Shown piece by piece: positions 31,187 to 39,364 of a stretch of DNA of 39,402 nucleotides. The stretch is from positions 1-39,402 of the forward strand of contig SVHY01000017.1 of assembly GCA_015055545.1 (NCBI GenBank), read 5' to 3'. This DNA is from Clostridiales bacterium. GTDB taxonomy: Bacteria > Bacillota > Clostridia > Christensenellales > Borkfalkiaceae. A program made the position numbers and the translations under genes. Every line of letters begins with the position of its first letter. Position 1 is the first letter of the stretch. The notes beneath the pieces were generated by a model that saw only the letters and a list, made by a program, of their open reading frames with translations, was not told the DNA's origin and made no database searches.

Positions 31187-33577
31187 TTATTTTACTATTT
31201 CTTCCGCGAACCGCACCGTTTCCATCGCGTCTTTTGCGTATTTATCCGCGCCCATAATATCCGCGTATTCCTTGGTAAGCACCGCACCGCCGACCACGAT
31301 TTTACACCAAGGCGCGCTTTTTCGTAAGGCGCGTACCGTTTCTTCCATAGCAGGTACGGTGGTCGTCATAAGCGCGCTCAATCCCACGAGCGGCGCGCGC
31401 GTTTCTTGCACCGCGTCCACTATCGTTTGCGGCGCAACGTCCTTACCCAAATCCACCACGGCAAACCCGTAATTTTCAAGGAGCAGTTTTACGATATTCT
31501 TGCCGATATCGTGGATATCCCCTTTCACCGTTGCCAAAACGAACGTACCTTTGTTTGCGCTACGTTCGCCCACCGCCGCCGCTTTCACGCTCTCAAAAGC
31601 CGCTTTCGCCGCCTCCGCGCTCATTAAAAGCTGCGGCAGATACACCGTTTTCTTTTCAAAGCCCGCGCCCACGATATCAAGAGCGGGGATAATTTCGCCG
31701 TTTACGATGTCGAGCGGCGTACGCGTTTGCAACAACTCACGCGTCAATTCGCCCGCTTGTTTGCTAAACCCTTTTACAATCGCGCGTTGCAACTGCGAGG
31801 CATAATTTTCTTCCGTTTTTGCAACCGCCGTCGTCGCCGTTTGTTCCACTGTAAACGACGGAGCGAAACGGATATAGTCCGCGCAGTTTTCGTCCAAGCC
31901 GTTCAAGGCTTTATACGCGTAATAAGTTTTGAGCATATCCGCCGAATAGGGGTTCATAATCGCCGCCGAAAGTCCGCTGTTTAATGCAAGTGCGAAAAAC
32001 GCCGCGTTCACGCCGTCGCGATTGGGCAGCCCGAACGAAACGTTAGAAACGCCGAGCGACGTATGACAACCCAGCTCCGTTTTTATCCGTTTTAAAGCGT
32101 CGAGCGTAGCCAACGCCGCGCGATTATCCGCGCTGATTGCCATAGCGAGCGGGTCGAACACGATATCCTTTTTATCAATGCCGTATTTTTCGGCTTCCTT
32201 GAGAATGTTTTTTGCAATTTCCACTCTGCCGTCCGCGTCCGCGGGAATACCGTTATCGTCAAGCGTTAGCGCCACCACCACGCCGCCGTATTTTTTGACG
32301 AGCGGGAATACCGCCGCCATACTCTCTTTCTTGCCGTTTACCGAATTTACCATAACTTTTCCGTTATAGTAGCGCATACCTTTTTCCATGGCTATCGGGT
32401 CTGCCGTATCCACCTGCAAAGGCAAATCGGTTACCGCTTGCAATTCACAAACGGCGGTTTTAAGCATTTCCCGTTCGTCGATTTCGGGAAGTCCTACGTT
32501 GACATCCAAAATATGTACGCCTTTATCCGCTTGCGAAACGCCTTCGTTTAAAATGTAGCCGATATCCCGTTCTTTAAGCGCCTGTTTAAAGCGTTTTTTG
32601 CCCGTGGGGTTAATGCGTTCGCCTATCAAGACGGGTTCGTTTCCAAACGCCACCGCGTGCGTATACGACGAAACGACAGTCAAGCCCTTATCCGTCAACG
32701 GCAGGGGTGCAAGGTCTTGCGTTTCCTTTTTCAACGCCGCTATATACGCGGGCGTAGTTCCACAGCAACCGCCCACCGCGCGCACGCCTTTTTTCACGAG
32801 CGCCGCCACTTCCTTGGCAAATTCAGTCGCAGAAACATCGTATACCGTTTTCCCGTCTACCGCCTTGGGCAATCCCGCGTTGGGTTTGAATACGACGGGA
32901 ATAGACGCGCAGGTGAGCAGCTGTTCCACCACACCGCGCAGTTGTTTAGGTCCAAGCGAGCAGTTCGCGCCGATCGCCGCCGCGCCCATACATTCCGCAA
33001 GCGCCACCATCGCCGCGGGCGTTGCGCCCGTCATCAGCTTGCCGTCTTCGCCGTACGCGTTACTTACGATCACGGGCAAATCACCGTTCTCTTTCGCCGC
33101 TAAAATTGCCGCTTTCGTTTCGTAGCAATCGCTCATCGTTTCCACGAGAATACAATCCGCGCCGTACTTTACGCCGAGCTTGACCGTTTTTGCAAACGCC
33201 GCAACCGCGTCGTCAAAATCCAAATCCCCAAGCGGTTTCAACAATTTTCCCGTAGGTCCGATATCGAGCGCGATAAATTTTTCCGCTTTGGAAACGCTGT
33301 TTGCTTTCGCCTGTTTTGCGTTTTCTATCGCCGCTTTCACGATTTCTTCCAGCTCGTTATCGTCAAACTTCAAACCGTTCGCGCCGAACGTGTTGGTACA
33401 AACGACGTTGCTACCCGCGTTAAAATACGCCGTATGAATATCCACGATATCTTGCGCGTGCGTGAGATTCCAACGCTCGGGCTGTTCCCCCGCGCCAAGA
33501 CCGCGTTCTTGCAACAGCGTACCCATGCCGCCGTCTAAATATACGATATGCTCTTGTAAATACTCGTTAAACTTCAT
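31187..33577 (-). CDS. metH: Cobalamin-dependent methionine synthase without reactivation domain
   Basis: Transfers the methyl group of 5-methyl-THF to homocysteine via B12. Domains in order: homocysteine S-methyltransferase (1-290; zinc cysteines in GANCSLGPKQL and VGGCCGTTPAYI), pterin-binding domain (about 310-560; GERINPTGKKRFK, VLDVNVGLPEIDE), cobalamin-binding helical cap (about 590-670) and B12 Rossmann domain with GDIHDIGKNIVK (the D-x-H-x2-G lower-ligand motif) near 680. At 796 aa it ends there; the SAM-dependent reactivation domain is encoded separately by the preceding gene, whose stop overlaps this start by ATGA. SD AGGAG six bases from ATG. Confidence 0.96.
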   Translation of the reverse strand: MKFNEYLQEHIVYLDGGMGTLLQERGLGAGEQPERWNLTHAQDIVDIHTAYFNAGSNVVCTNTFGANGLKFDDNELEEIVKAAIENAKQAKANSVSKAEKFIALDIGPTGKLLKPLGDLDFDDAVAAFAKTVKLGVKYGADCILVETMSDCYETKAAILAAKENGDLPVIVSNAYGEDGKLMTGATPAAMVALAECMGAAAIGANCSLGPKQLRGVVEQLLTCASIPVVFKPNAGLPKAVDGKTVYDVSATEFAKEVAALVKKGVRAVGGCCGTTPAYIAALKKETQDLAPLPLTDKGLTVVSSYTHAVAFGNEPVLIGERINPTGKKRFKQALKERDIGYILNEGVSQADKGVHILDVNVGLPEIDEREMLKTAVCELQAVTDLPLQVDTADPIAMEKGMRYYNGKVMVNSVNGKKESMAAVFPLVKKYGGVVVALTLDDNGIPADADGRVEIAKNILKEAEKYGIDKKDIVFDPLAMAISADNRAALATLDALKRIKTELGCHTSLGVSNVSFGLPNRDGVNAAFFALALNSGLSAAIMNPYSADMLKTYYAYKALNGLDENCADYIRFAPSFTVEQTATTAVAKTEENYASQLQRAIVKGFSKQAGELTRELLQTRTPLDIVNGEIIPALDIVGAGFEKKTVYLPQLLMSAEAAKAAFESVKAAAVGERSANKGTFVLATVKGDIHDIGKNIVKLLLENYGFAVVDLGKDVAPQTIVDAVQETRAPLVGLSALMTTTVPAMEETVRALRKSAPWCKIVVGGAVLTKEYADIMGADKYAKDAMETVRFAEEIVK

Positions 33578-34224
33578 TCTTCGCTCCTAAAACTACAATC
33601 CGTTTTCGCGCAATTTCGGCATTTTTCTCCGTTCGCTTCACACATGGTATGCCCCAAGCCCACGAAAGCCGTTACCGATTTGGTGGGCGACATCAGCAAA
33701 CCGTCCGTCAAGGTCAGCCCGATTTTGCGTTCGCAATCAAGTAGCGCAAAAATCTCTTTTTGCGTTCGTAAGGGCAAATCGCCGTACCCGGGGCTAAACC
33801 GCGCGCCCGCCAAGGGCAAATCCGCGCAAAACGCATTACACAAACTCTCTATCCGTTCCGCGCCGATTGCTTGCAAAAACAGGGCTTTTGCGGGCGCAAT
33901 TTTTCCGTACTTTAAAAGCATACGGTCGATTTCCACACCCAAAGTCGCCGCGAACACAACCGCTTTTTCACAGCCCGAAAGGCGGTTAGAAAGCGTTTTA
34001 GAGGATACGGAAAACGCTGAAAAATCGCAAACGTCGCCTTGGATTTTAACGGGCAGAACGCAATAACAAACCTTATAGGAAAGCTTGTCCTTGATTTCGT
34101 CTTTCAACTCTTGCAAAAGCGCAAGCGTTCGTTCGTCCGCGTCGCCTTTCACGCCCGCATAACGTAAAATCTCCTTATCGCAAAAGGGAGGCACGGGATA
34201 GGTTTTTATCAAAACCGTGTTCAT
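33574..34224 (-). CDS. Stand-alone MetH reactivation-domain protein with Cys cluster
   Basis: 216 residues matching the SAM-binding activation domain of MetH, with the hallmark ARFSPGYGDLPL and the C-terminal LLMSPTKSVTAFVGLG. It would reductively methylate cob(II)alamin on the MetH protein encoded next, using SAM. Its tail has a cysteine pattern C-x6-C-x2-C-x4-C (CEANGEKCRNCAKTDC), suited to an Fe-S cluster; MetH of E. coli type lacks this. Overlaps of four bases (ATGA) with both metF and metH show strict co-translation. Confidence 0.92.
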   Translation of the reverse strand: MNTVLIKTYPVPPFCDKEILRYAGVKGDADERTLALLQELKDEIKDKLSYKVCYCVLPVKIQGDVCDFSAFSVSSKTLSNRLSGCEKAVVFAATLGVEIDRMLLKYGKIAPAKALFLQAIGAERIESLCNAFCADLPLAGARFSPGYGDLPLRTQKEIFALLDCERKIGLTLTDGLLMSPTKSVTAFVGLGHTMCEANGEKCRNCAKTDCSFRSEE

Positions 34225-35096
34225 TTACCTAAAATGTCCGAAAGGTTGCTTTGGATTTTTTCCGCAACTTCGGGTTTGTTCATGGAATACACGTGTACGT
34301 TCTTAATACCGTTTGCGTACAAATCGATAATTTGGTCGGTGGCGTAGGCTATCCCCGCCTGTTTCATTGCCAACGGGTCGTTGCCGAATTTATCTACGAT
34401 ACTCTTAAAGCGTTGGGGCATAAACGAGCCTGAAAGCTTGATCGCCCGTTCCACTTGGTTGGCGTTGGTTATAGGCATAATCCCCGGCACGACGGGAACG
34501 GTAATGCCCGCCTCGCGGATTTTATACAAGAAGTTATAGAGCAAGTTGTTGTCGAAAAACATTTGCGTCGTCAAGAAATCACAACCCGCTTCTACCTTTG
34601 CTTTTAAATACGCGATATCCGCCTTTTGACACGCGCTTTCGGGGTGGACTTCGGGATAACACGCGCCGCCGATACAAAAATCGCCGACGGCTTTGAGCTC
34701 GTGCACCAGCTCTACGGCGTGTTGATAATCCCACGCGCTCCTATCCGCGTTTTCCATGCCCGCGGGAATATCGCCGCGGAGCGCCATTACGTTTTCAATG
34801 CCCGCCGCTTTCATTTGCGCGATTTTCTCGCGTACCGTCGCTTTGGACGAAGATACGCAGGTCAAATGCGCAAGCGTGGGTACGCCGTACGCCTTTTTGA
34901 TATTTTGCGCGATATCGAGCGTGTATTTGCTCGTTCCGCCGCCCGCGCCGTACGTCACGCTCATGAACGCAGGACGAAGTTTTGCGATTTCTTCCGTTGC
35001 CGTTTTCACGCTCTCAAAACCCGTCTCCGTTTTAGGTGGGAACACTTCAAACGAAAGGGATAATTTGTCTTGATTTAATAAATCTTTAATTTTCAT
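34221..35096 (-). CDS. metF: Methylenetetrahydrofolate reductase
   Basis: Reduces 5,10-methylene-THF to 5-methyl-THF with FAD, giving the methyl donor for MetH. Visible: SLSFEVFPPKTETG at the N-terminus (catalytic Glu), SVTYGAGGGTS, LAHLTCV, NVMALRGDIP, FLTTQMFFDNN and PGIMPITN. Full length at 291 aa. It starts inside the end of the HD-hydrolase gene (11-base overlap) and ends in an ATGA overlap with the MetH reactivation gene, so five consecutive genes are translationally linked. Confidence 0.96.
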   Translation of the reverse strand: MKIKDLLNQDKLSLSFEVFPPKTETGFESVKTATEEIAKLRPAFMSVTYGAGGGTSKYTLDIAQNIKKAYGVPTLAHLTCVSSSKATVREKIAQMKAAGIENVMALRGDIPAGMENADRSAWDYQHAVELVHELKAVGDFCIGGACYPEVHPESACQKADIAYLKAKVEAGCDFLTTQMFFDNNLLYNFLYKIREAGITVPVVPGIMPITNANQVERAIKLSGSFMPQRFKSIVDKFGNDPLAMKQAGIAYATDQIIDLYANGIKNVHVYSMNKPEVAEKIQSNLSDILGK

Positions 35097-35703
35097 GACC
35101 GTTTTCCTTTGTAGCCGTTTCTTGTAAATTGCCTTTACGAATGTTTTCTTGAATAATGTTATCCGTCACCGCGTACAGCGTTTCTGAGCCCAAACGCGTT
35201 TTTTCCTGCCGTTTATATACCTTGTCCGCCGTTACCTTATGCGCCCGCCAGTCCCCGCCGTTGTTGCTGTCGTTTAAAAGGAGCGGCTGTAAATTATCCA
35301 TGGCGTGCGCGAATTTCGCCTCCGCCGTTTGGTTTTCTTCAAATTCGTCGAAAAGCGCGATAAGCTTGGATTTTTGATCGGGCGGCAACAACGAATAAAT
35401 ACGCTCTTTCGCCCTGTCTTCACGTAGCTTCTGTGTTTTTAAATCGGCGTCGTCGTACGCGTACGTATCCCCCGCGTCGATTTCCACTACGTCGTGGATA
35501 AGGCACATCATAACGACTTTTAGAATATCCACCTTCTCGTTTGCGTATTCTTGCAATAAATACGCCATCACCGCCATATGCCAAGCGTGTTCGGCGTCGT
35601 TTTCGCTCCTACCCCCGCCCGATAAATGCGTTTGACGGAAAATATTTTTTTCCTTATCGATTTCTAAAATGAATTTTAATTGTTGCTGTAATCTTTCGTC
35701 CAT
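35086..35703 (-). CDS. HD-domain hydrolase (YfbR/HDDC2-like)
   Basis: 205 residues with a metal-dependent HD phosphohydrolase domain: RSENDAEHAWHMAVMAYLL supplies the first His, LIHDVVEIDAGDTYAY the HD pair and the following Glu, and FAHAMDNLQPLLLND the last Asp. The relatives HDDC2 and YfbR are 5'-deoxynucleotidases, so a nucleotidase role is the best guess. It overlaps metF by 11 bases and follows the CDF gene by 24. Confidence 0.88.
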   Translation of the reverse strand: MDERLQQQLKFILEIDKEKNIFRQTHLSGGGRSENDAEHAWHMAVMAYLLQEYANEKVDILKVVMMCLIHDVVEIDAGDTYAYDDADLKTQKLREDRAKERIYSLLPPDQKSKLIALFDEFEENQTAEAKFAHAMDNLQPLLLNDSNNGGDWRAHKVTADKVYKRQEKTRLGSETLYAVTDNIIQENIRKGNLQETATKENGHEN

Positions 35704-35727
35704 ATTCTGTCTTCCGTAAACTACGTA

Positions 35728-36858
35728 TCAATTAAATGCGTACGATTCAAAGGAAATTTCCGCTTGAAATTTACATTCGTTTAAACCGTTTAATTTCTCT
35801 TCTACGATCGCTTTGAGTTCGCTTTCTTTGCCTTGCAAGTCTTCGGGCAAGGGTACGTCGAAAAACACCTTCGTGAACCCGTCGCAAGGTATGCTCCGAA
35901 AATCGTGTAAGGATAACCTACTATCCCTTTCCAAAAGCGCGTTTACAGCCGTGCGTTTCCAACGGTTGAGCTCGGGACTGTCTATCACTACAGGGTCGTA
36001 ATGCACGGTCATGTGCGTGCCGTACGCAGACATTTCCCGTTCAAATTTGTCAATCAGTTCGTGTACGTATAACGGGTCTAAATTTTTGTCAACCTCAAAA
36101 TGGATTGAACAAAAGGATATCCCCGGACCGTAATCGTGAATCATCAAATCGTGATACCCCACCACAATCGGATATTCTTCCAACTTCTTCAAAATCGCAC
36201 TTTTGAGCGTATCGTCGTTCTTCTTACCAAGGATAGGCGACGACGTTTCACGAACGAGCATAATCCCGCTAAATAGAATGAACGCCGCTACGAACAACCC
36301 TGCGTACCCGTCTACGGATAAGCCCGTGAAATGTTCTAAAAGATTAGCCGCCAAAATCACCAACGTTACGATTGCGTCGTTCCGACAATCCGCCGCCGTC
36401 GCTTTGAGCGTTGCCGAATGAATTTTTTTCGCCGTTTTAGCATTGTAAACGCATAACCCGATTTTGACGAGTATGGAAACTGCCAAAATCACGACGGTTA
36501 TCATCGAAAACACTACCGCTTGCGGTGAGATGATTTTTTCAACCGAACTTTTTGCAAGCTCGAACCCCACGAACATAATGACGATGGATACGATTAAGCT
36601 CGCCACGTATTCAAACCGCGCGTGTCCGTACGGGTGATCGGCGTCGGCAGGCTTTTGCGAGAGCTTAAACCCTATCATCGTAATCACGAAACTGATACCG
36701 TCGGAGAAATTGTTCACGGCATCCGCGATAATAGACGTGGATTTGGAAACAATCCCCGCTATCAGCTTGCCAGTAGCAAGAAAAATATTCGTGAGCACGC
36801 CTATCAGCCCTGCTTTTTTGCCGATATCCGCTCTGTTTTCCGTGTTGCTTTGCGACAT
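35728..36858 (-). CDS. Cation diffusion facilitator, possibly Mn exporter
   Basis: 376 residues: six-TM CDF transporter (first helix from about residue 20) plus cytoplasmic C-terminal domain (VGYHDLMIHDYGPGISFCSIHFEVD). The transport site reads N-x3-D in TM2 (NNFSD) and D-x3-D in TM5 (DCRND), without the histidine of zinc-type members; this pattern is seen in manganese exporters such as MntE, so Mn(II) is the best guess. HPYGHARFEY after TM2 is typical. The frame runs to 36909, but SD AAGGAG lies before the ATG at 36858 and the promoter overlaps the extension. First gene of the operon through metH. Confidence 0.92.
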   Translation of the reverse strand: MSQSNTENRADIGKKAGLIGVLTNIFLATGKLIAGIVSKSTSIIADAVNNFSDGISFVITMIGFKLSQKPADADHPYGHARFEYVASLIVSIVIMFVGFELAKSSVEKIISPQAVVFSMITVVILAVSILVKIGLCVYNAKTAKKIHSATLKATAADCRNDAIVTLVILAANLLEHFTGLSVDGYAGLFVAAFILFSGIMLVRETSSPILGKKNDDTLKSAILKKLEEYPIVVGYHDLMIHDYGPGISFCSIHFEVDKNLDPLYVHELIDKFEREMSAYGTHMTVHYDPVVIDSPELNRWKRTAVNALLERDSRLSLHDFRSIPCDGFTKVFFDVPLPEDLQGKESELKAIVEEKLNGLNECKFQAEISFESYAFN

Positions 36859-36888
36859 AATCGCTCCTTGTATATTTAGATTATCTAT

Positions 36889-36917
36889 ATTATATTCCAA
36901 GAACGGCATTTATGCAA
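36889..36917 (-). promoter_or_regulatory. Sigma-A promoter of the CDF-HD-metF-metH operon
   Basis: -35 TTGCAT (36912-36917), 17-base spacer, -10 TATAAT (36889-36894). No riboswitch fits in the 30-base leader. Confidence 0.82.
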
Positions 36918-36938
36918 GTTTTTTCCACAAAAATCAAG

Positions 36939-36961
36939 AAAAAAGTTAGATTTGAATCTAA
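36939..36961 (-). terminator. Terminator after the GIY-YIG gene
   Basis: Hairpin TTAGAT/ATCTAA with four-base loop (36946-36961), then CTTTTTTC on the minus strand. Confidence 0.7.
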
Positions 36962-36963
36962 TA

Positions 36964-37809
36964 TTAATTCTTATTTAAGCCAAATTGTCGAGTAAGCAGC
37001 ACTTCTTTCCAATGCGTTTCTCGTCCCAAAATATATTCGTTTCCCAAATTCATATTGCATACTTCTAAAATAGAATACTTAAAATTATATTTATAGTTCA
37101 AACCATTCGATTTTAATAATCCTTTCAATTCTACGTTCCCACCGTGTCCGTCCTTTGCATAACTTTCCCAACGTTGCCAAATACAATCATCGCCGTATGC
37201 ACTTCCTACATACTGTTTTCCCGTTAAAGTGTCTACTATTAGATAGATACCTTTTACATTGGATAACGCCGATTTCCAAGATAAAATATTATCAACTACT
37301 ATGTGTTTTAGCGTTTTATAATCAATATTAACTTGATCAAAGCCTAAAAAATCCGTCAACGCAACACGCTTATCCAAAATATGTGATAACGGCATTTTCG
37401 CAATCGGTTCGCCATTCTTCGGTTCCAATTCCAATGTTGGATAAGATGCTCTAAATTCTTTTTTGAATTTAAAAAAAGCCCTACCGATATATTCCGTTGC
37501 CGCGTCTATTAATTCTGTTTCATATTTCCAACCTATCCAACCGTTTCCATTTTCAACGGGAATAGGATTAATAGGCAAAACCTTATAAATGCCACCAAAC
37601 ATCCAAATATCTTTCTCATAATAAACAAGCGACAAAATAAATGGTCTATTCCAATTTTTTCCTGTTTGATATTCTTGCCATTCCTTAAAATTATCAATTA
37701 AAAATGCGTTGTATGGTTCTTTTCTCCTATCTCTTCCAATAGCAAAGTGAACTTTATAATTAGAAAAATCCTCTTCCTTTATGTTCAATAATTCGTGTAA
37801 TTTTATCAT
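36964..37809 (-). CDS. GIY-YIG nuclease-family protein, AT-rich
   Basis: 281 residues. The C-terminal third is a GIY-YIG nuclease domain: GIY at 187-189 (NVKGIYLIVDTLTG), YVG at 200-202 in place of YIG, Arg213 in WQRWESY and Glu264 in GRETHWKEV as the probable catalytic Arg and metal-binding Glu. The N-terminal 180 residues are unrecognised, with AIGRDRRKEPYNAFLID and several Trp-rich stretches. Stand-alone proteins of this shape are common in defence islands and phages. The gene is clearly AT-richer than its neighbours, carries its own perfect promoter and SD and a terminator, and sits next to tRNA-Ser, all signs of recent acquisition. Confidence 0.88.
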   Translation of the reverse strand: MIKLHELLNIKEEDFSNYKVHFAIGRDRRKEPYNAFLIDNFKEWQEYQTGKNWNRPFILSLVYYEKDIWMFGGIYKVLPINPIPVENGNGWIGWKYETELIDAATEYIGRAFFKFKKEFRASYPTLELEPKNGEPIAKMPLSHILDKRVALTDFLGFDQVNIDYKTLKHIVVDNILSWKSALSNVKGIYLIVDTLTGKQYVGSAYGDDCIWQRWESYAKDGHGGNVELKGLLKSNGLNYKYNFKYSILEVCNMNLGNEYILGRETHWKEVLLTRQFGLNKN

Positions 37810-37850
37810 TAAAAACTCCTTAATTTAGGCAAACTTATATTTACTTTTTA

Positions 37851-37879
37851 ATTATAGCACTTTCATCTTTTTTTGTCAA
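37851..37879 (-). promoter_or_regulatory. Perfect consensus sigma-A promoter of the GIY-YIG gene
   Basis: -35 TTGACA (37874-37879), 17-base spacer, -10 TATAAT (37851-37856). Confidence 0.9.
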
Positions 37880-37930
37880 TAAAACGACAAACTATCAAAT
37901 GTTCTGCCTGTTAATTCGGATTTTCTCACG

Positions 37931-37944
37931 CTCCGCCTGCGCCA
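37931..37944 (+). repeat. Inverted copy of the tRNA-Ser 3' end
   Basis: CTCCGCCTGCGCCA on the plus strand equals the last 14 bases (including CCA) of tRNA-Ser, which is on the minus strand at 37977-37990. The two copies face each other across the terminator and can fold into one long hairpin. Confidence 0.8.
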
Positions 37945-37950
37945 AAAGCA

Positions 37951-37971
37951 AAAAACACCCTTTCGGGTGTT
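37951..37971 (-). terminator. Terminator of tRNA-Ser
   Basis: Stem AACACCC/GGGTGTT with TTTC loop, then Ts on the minus strand. Confidence 0.85.
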
Positions 37972-37976
37972 GCTTG

Positions 37977-38065
37977 TGGCGCAGGCGGAGGGATTCGAAC
38001 CCCCGTGGGCTTTCACCCAAACGGTTTTCAAGACCGCCTCGTTGTGACCGCTTCGATACGCCTGC
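37977..38065 (-). tRNA. tRNA-Ser(UGA)
   Basis: An 89-base type II tRNA. Acceptor stem GCAGGCG/CGCCTGC, D stem TCG/CGA, anticodon stem GCGGT/ACCGT with loop CTTGAAA (anticodon TGA, reads UCN), a long variable arm (GGGTGAAAGCCC), T arm GGGGG-TTCGAAT-CCCTC, discriminator G and encoded CCA. Promoter -35 TTGACA (38102-38107), 17 bases, -10 TATAAT (38079-38084). Confidence 0.95.
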
Positions 38066-38078
38066 ACAATTCTCAATT

Positions 38079-38107
38079 ATTATACCCTACCTAAAAAAAA
38101 TTGTCAA
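38079..38107 (-). promoter_or_regulatory. Perfect consensus sigma-A promoter of tRNA-Ser
   Basis: -35 TTGACA (38102-38107), 17-base spacer containing eight Ts, -10 TATAAT (38079-38084). Confidence 0.9.
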
Positions 38108-38170
38108 GTATTTGCTTTACGATTTATCAGAAACTGCGTAAAATAAATAGCTTTTTTGTTTCGTTCGTGA

Positions 38171-38176
38171 TATAAT
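38171..38176 (+). promoter_or_regulatory. Extended -10 promoter of the SLC13/ArsB-like gene
   Basis: TATAAT with TG one base upstream; the -35 region at 17 bases (TAGCTT) is poor, so the extended -10 probably carries the promoter. Confidence 0.6.
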
Positions 38177-38203
38177 ATGTAGCGTTGGAAAAAAGGAGTA
38201 GCT

Positions 38204-39364
38204 ATGCACGTTAGCGTTAAAAAACACGTTTGGCATCATCACCACGGCGAAATATGGCATAAAATTACGGGGTTTTTGAAGAAAAACGCCGTTTTGTGCA
38301 TTGCCGTTTGCGCCGCGCTTATCACCTGTTTTATCATACCTCCCGACAAGGCGTATCTTGCGTATTTCGATTTCAAGACACTCACTTGTCTTTTTTGCGT
38401 GCTTGCCGTTGTGTGCGCACTCCGCAATATCCGTTTTTTCACCGTTCTCGCACGAAAAATCGTCAGAATTTTTAAAACCACGCGATCAAGTATTCTCGCG
38501 CTCGTGTACATAACCTTTTTGGGGTCTATGCTCATTGCAAACGACATGGCGCTTCTCACCTTTTTGCCGCTTGGGTATTTCGTATTATCGTCTACGGGCA
38601 AGCAAAAATATATGGCGTTCACGTTCATCATGCAAAACATCGCCGCTAACCTTGGCGGTATGTTGACGCCCTTTGGCAATCCCCAAAACTTATACCTGTA
38701 TTCTTTCTTCCAAATCCCGACGGGCGCGTTCGTTTTGACCATGCTGCCGCCCTTTGGCATTTCAGTACTGCTAATCACGCTGTGCTGTATGATTTTCGTC
38801 AAGAAAGAACCGCTCGAAATTCACGACGAACCCGTACGTTTACCCGTGGCACGCACGCTCGTTTACGGCTTGCTGTTCGCCCTTTCTATTATTATTGTAT
38901 TTCGATTTATTCCTTATTGGATAGGGCTAATCGTCGTACCGCTTGCGCTGTTGTTTTTGGATAAAAAAGCACTTAAACAAGTGGATTACGGTCTGTTGTT
39001 CACGTTCGTAGCGTTTTTCGTTTTCGCGGGGAATATGGCGCGAATCCCTGCCGTAGAACGTCTGCTTGGCGGATTAATCGCTAAAAACCCGCTTATCGTT
39101 TCGGCGGCGTCCTGTCAAATTATCAGCAACGTGCCGTCGGCAATTTTGCTTTCGCAATTCACAAGCGATTGGCGCGGACTCCTTGTAGGCGTGAATATCG
39201 GCGGCGCGGGAACGTTGATTGCATCGCTTGCCAGTCTTATCACGTTCCGCGAATACACGTCCAAAACGCACGGTCAAACGGGGAAATATATCCTTTGGTT
39301 TTCCCTGTTCAATTTCGGATTCTTATTCACGCTTACGGCGCTTGAATACTTTATTTTCTTATGA
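38204..39364 (+). CDS. SLC13/ArsB-type (CitMHS-like) anion transporter
   Basis: 386 residues, about ten transmembrane helices, ion-transporter superfamily fold. The two pseudo-symmetric substrate loops are visible: IANDMALLTFLPLG then NIAANLGGMLTPFGNPQNLYLY in the first half, QIISNVPSAILLSQF then NIGGAGTLIASLASLI in the second. The N-terminus carries a histidine cluster (VWHHHHGEIWH) that could bind metal. Substrate could be a dicarboxylate, citrate or inorganic anion. SD AAGGAG, five bases before ATG. The next gene overlaps its stop by ATGA. Confidence 0.88.
   Translation: MHVSVKKHVWHHHHGEIWHKITGFLKKNAVLCIAVCAALITCFIIPPDKAYLAYFDFKTLTCLFCVLAVVCALRNIRFFTVLARKIVRIFKTTRSSILALVYITFLGSMLIANDMALLTFLPLGYFVLSSTGKQKYMAFTFIMQNIAANLGGMLTPFGNPQNLYLYSFFQIPTGAFVLTMLPPFGISVLLITLCCMIFVKKEPLEIHDEPVRLPVARTLVYGLLFALSIIIVFRFIPYWIGLIVVPLALLFLDKKALKQVDYGLLFTFVAFFVFAGNMARIPAVERLLGGLIAKNPLIVSAASCQIISNVPSAILLSQFTSDWRGLLVGVNIGGAGTLIASLASLITFREYTSKTHGQTGKYILWFSLFNFGFLFTLTALEYFIFL

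Noticed and set aside
37899-37945. Remnant of a second tRNA gene in plus orientation
   Set aside because: Only the acceptor-end 14 bases and a weak TTCGGAT similarity to a T loop are present; no cloverleaf can be formed.
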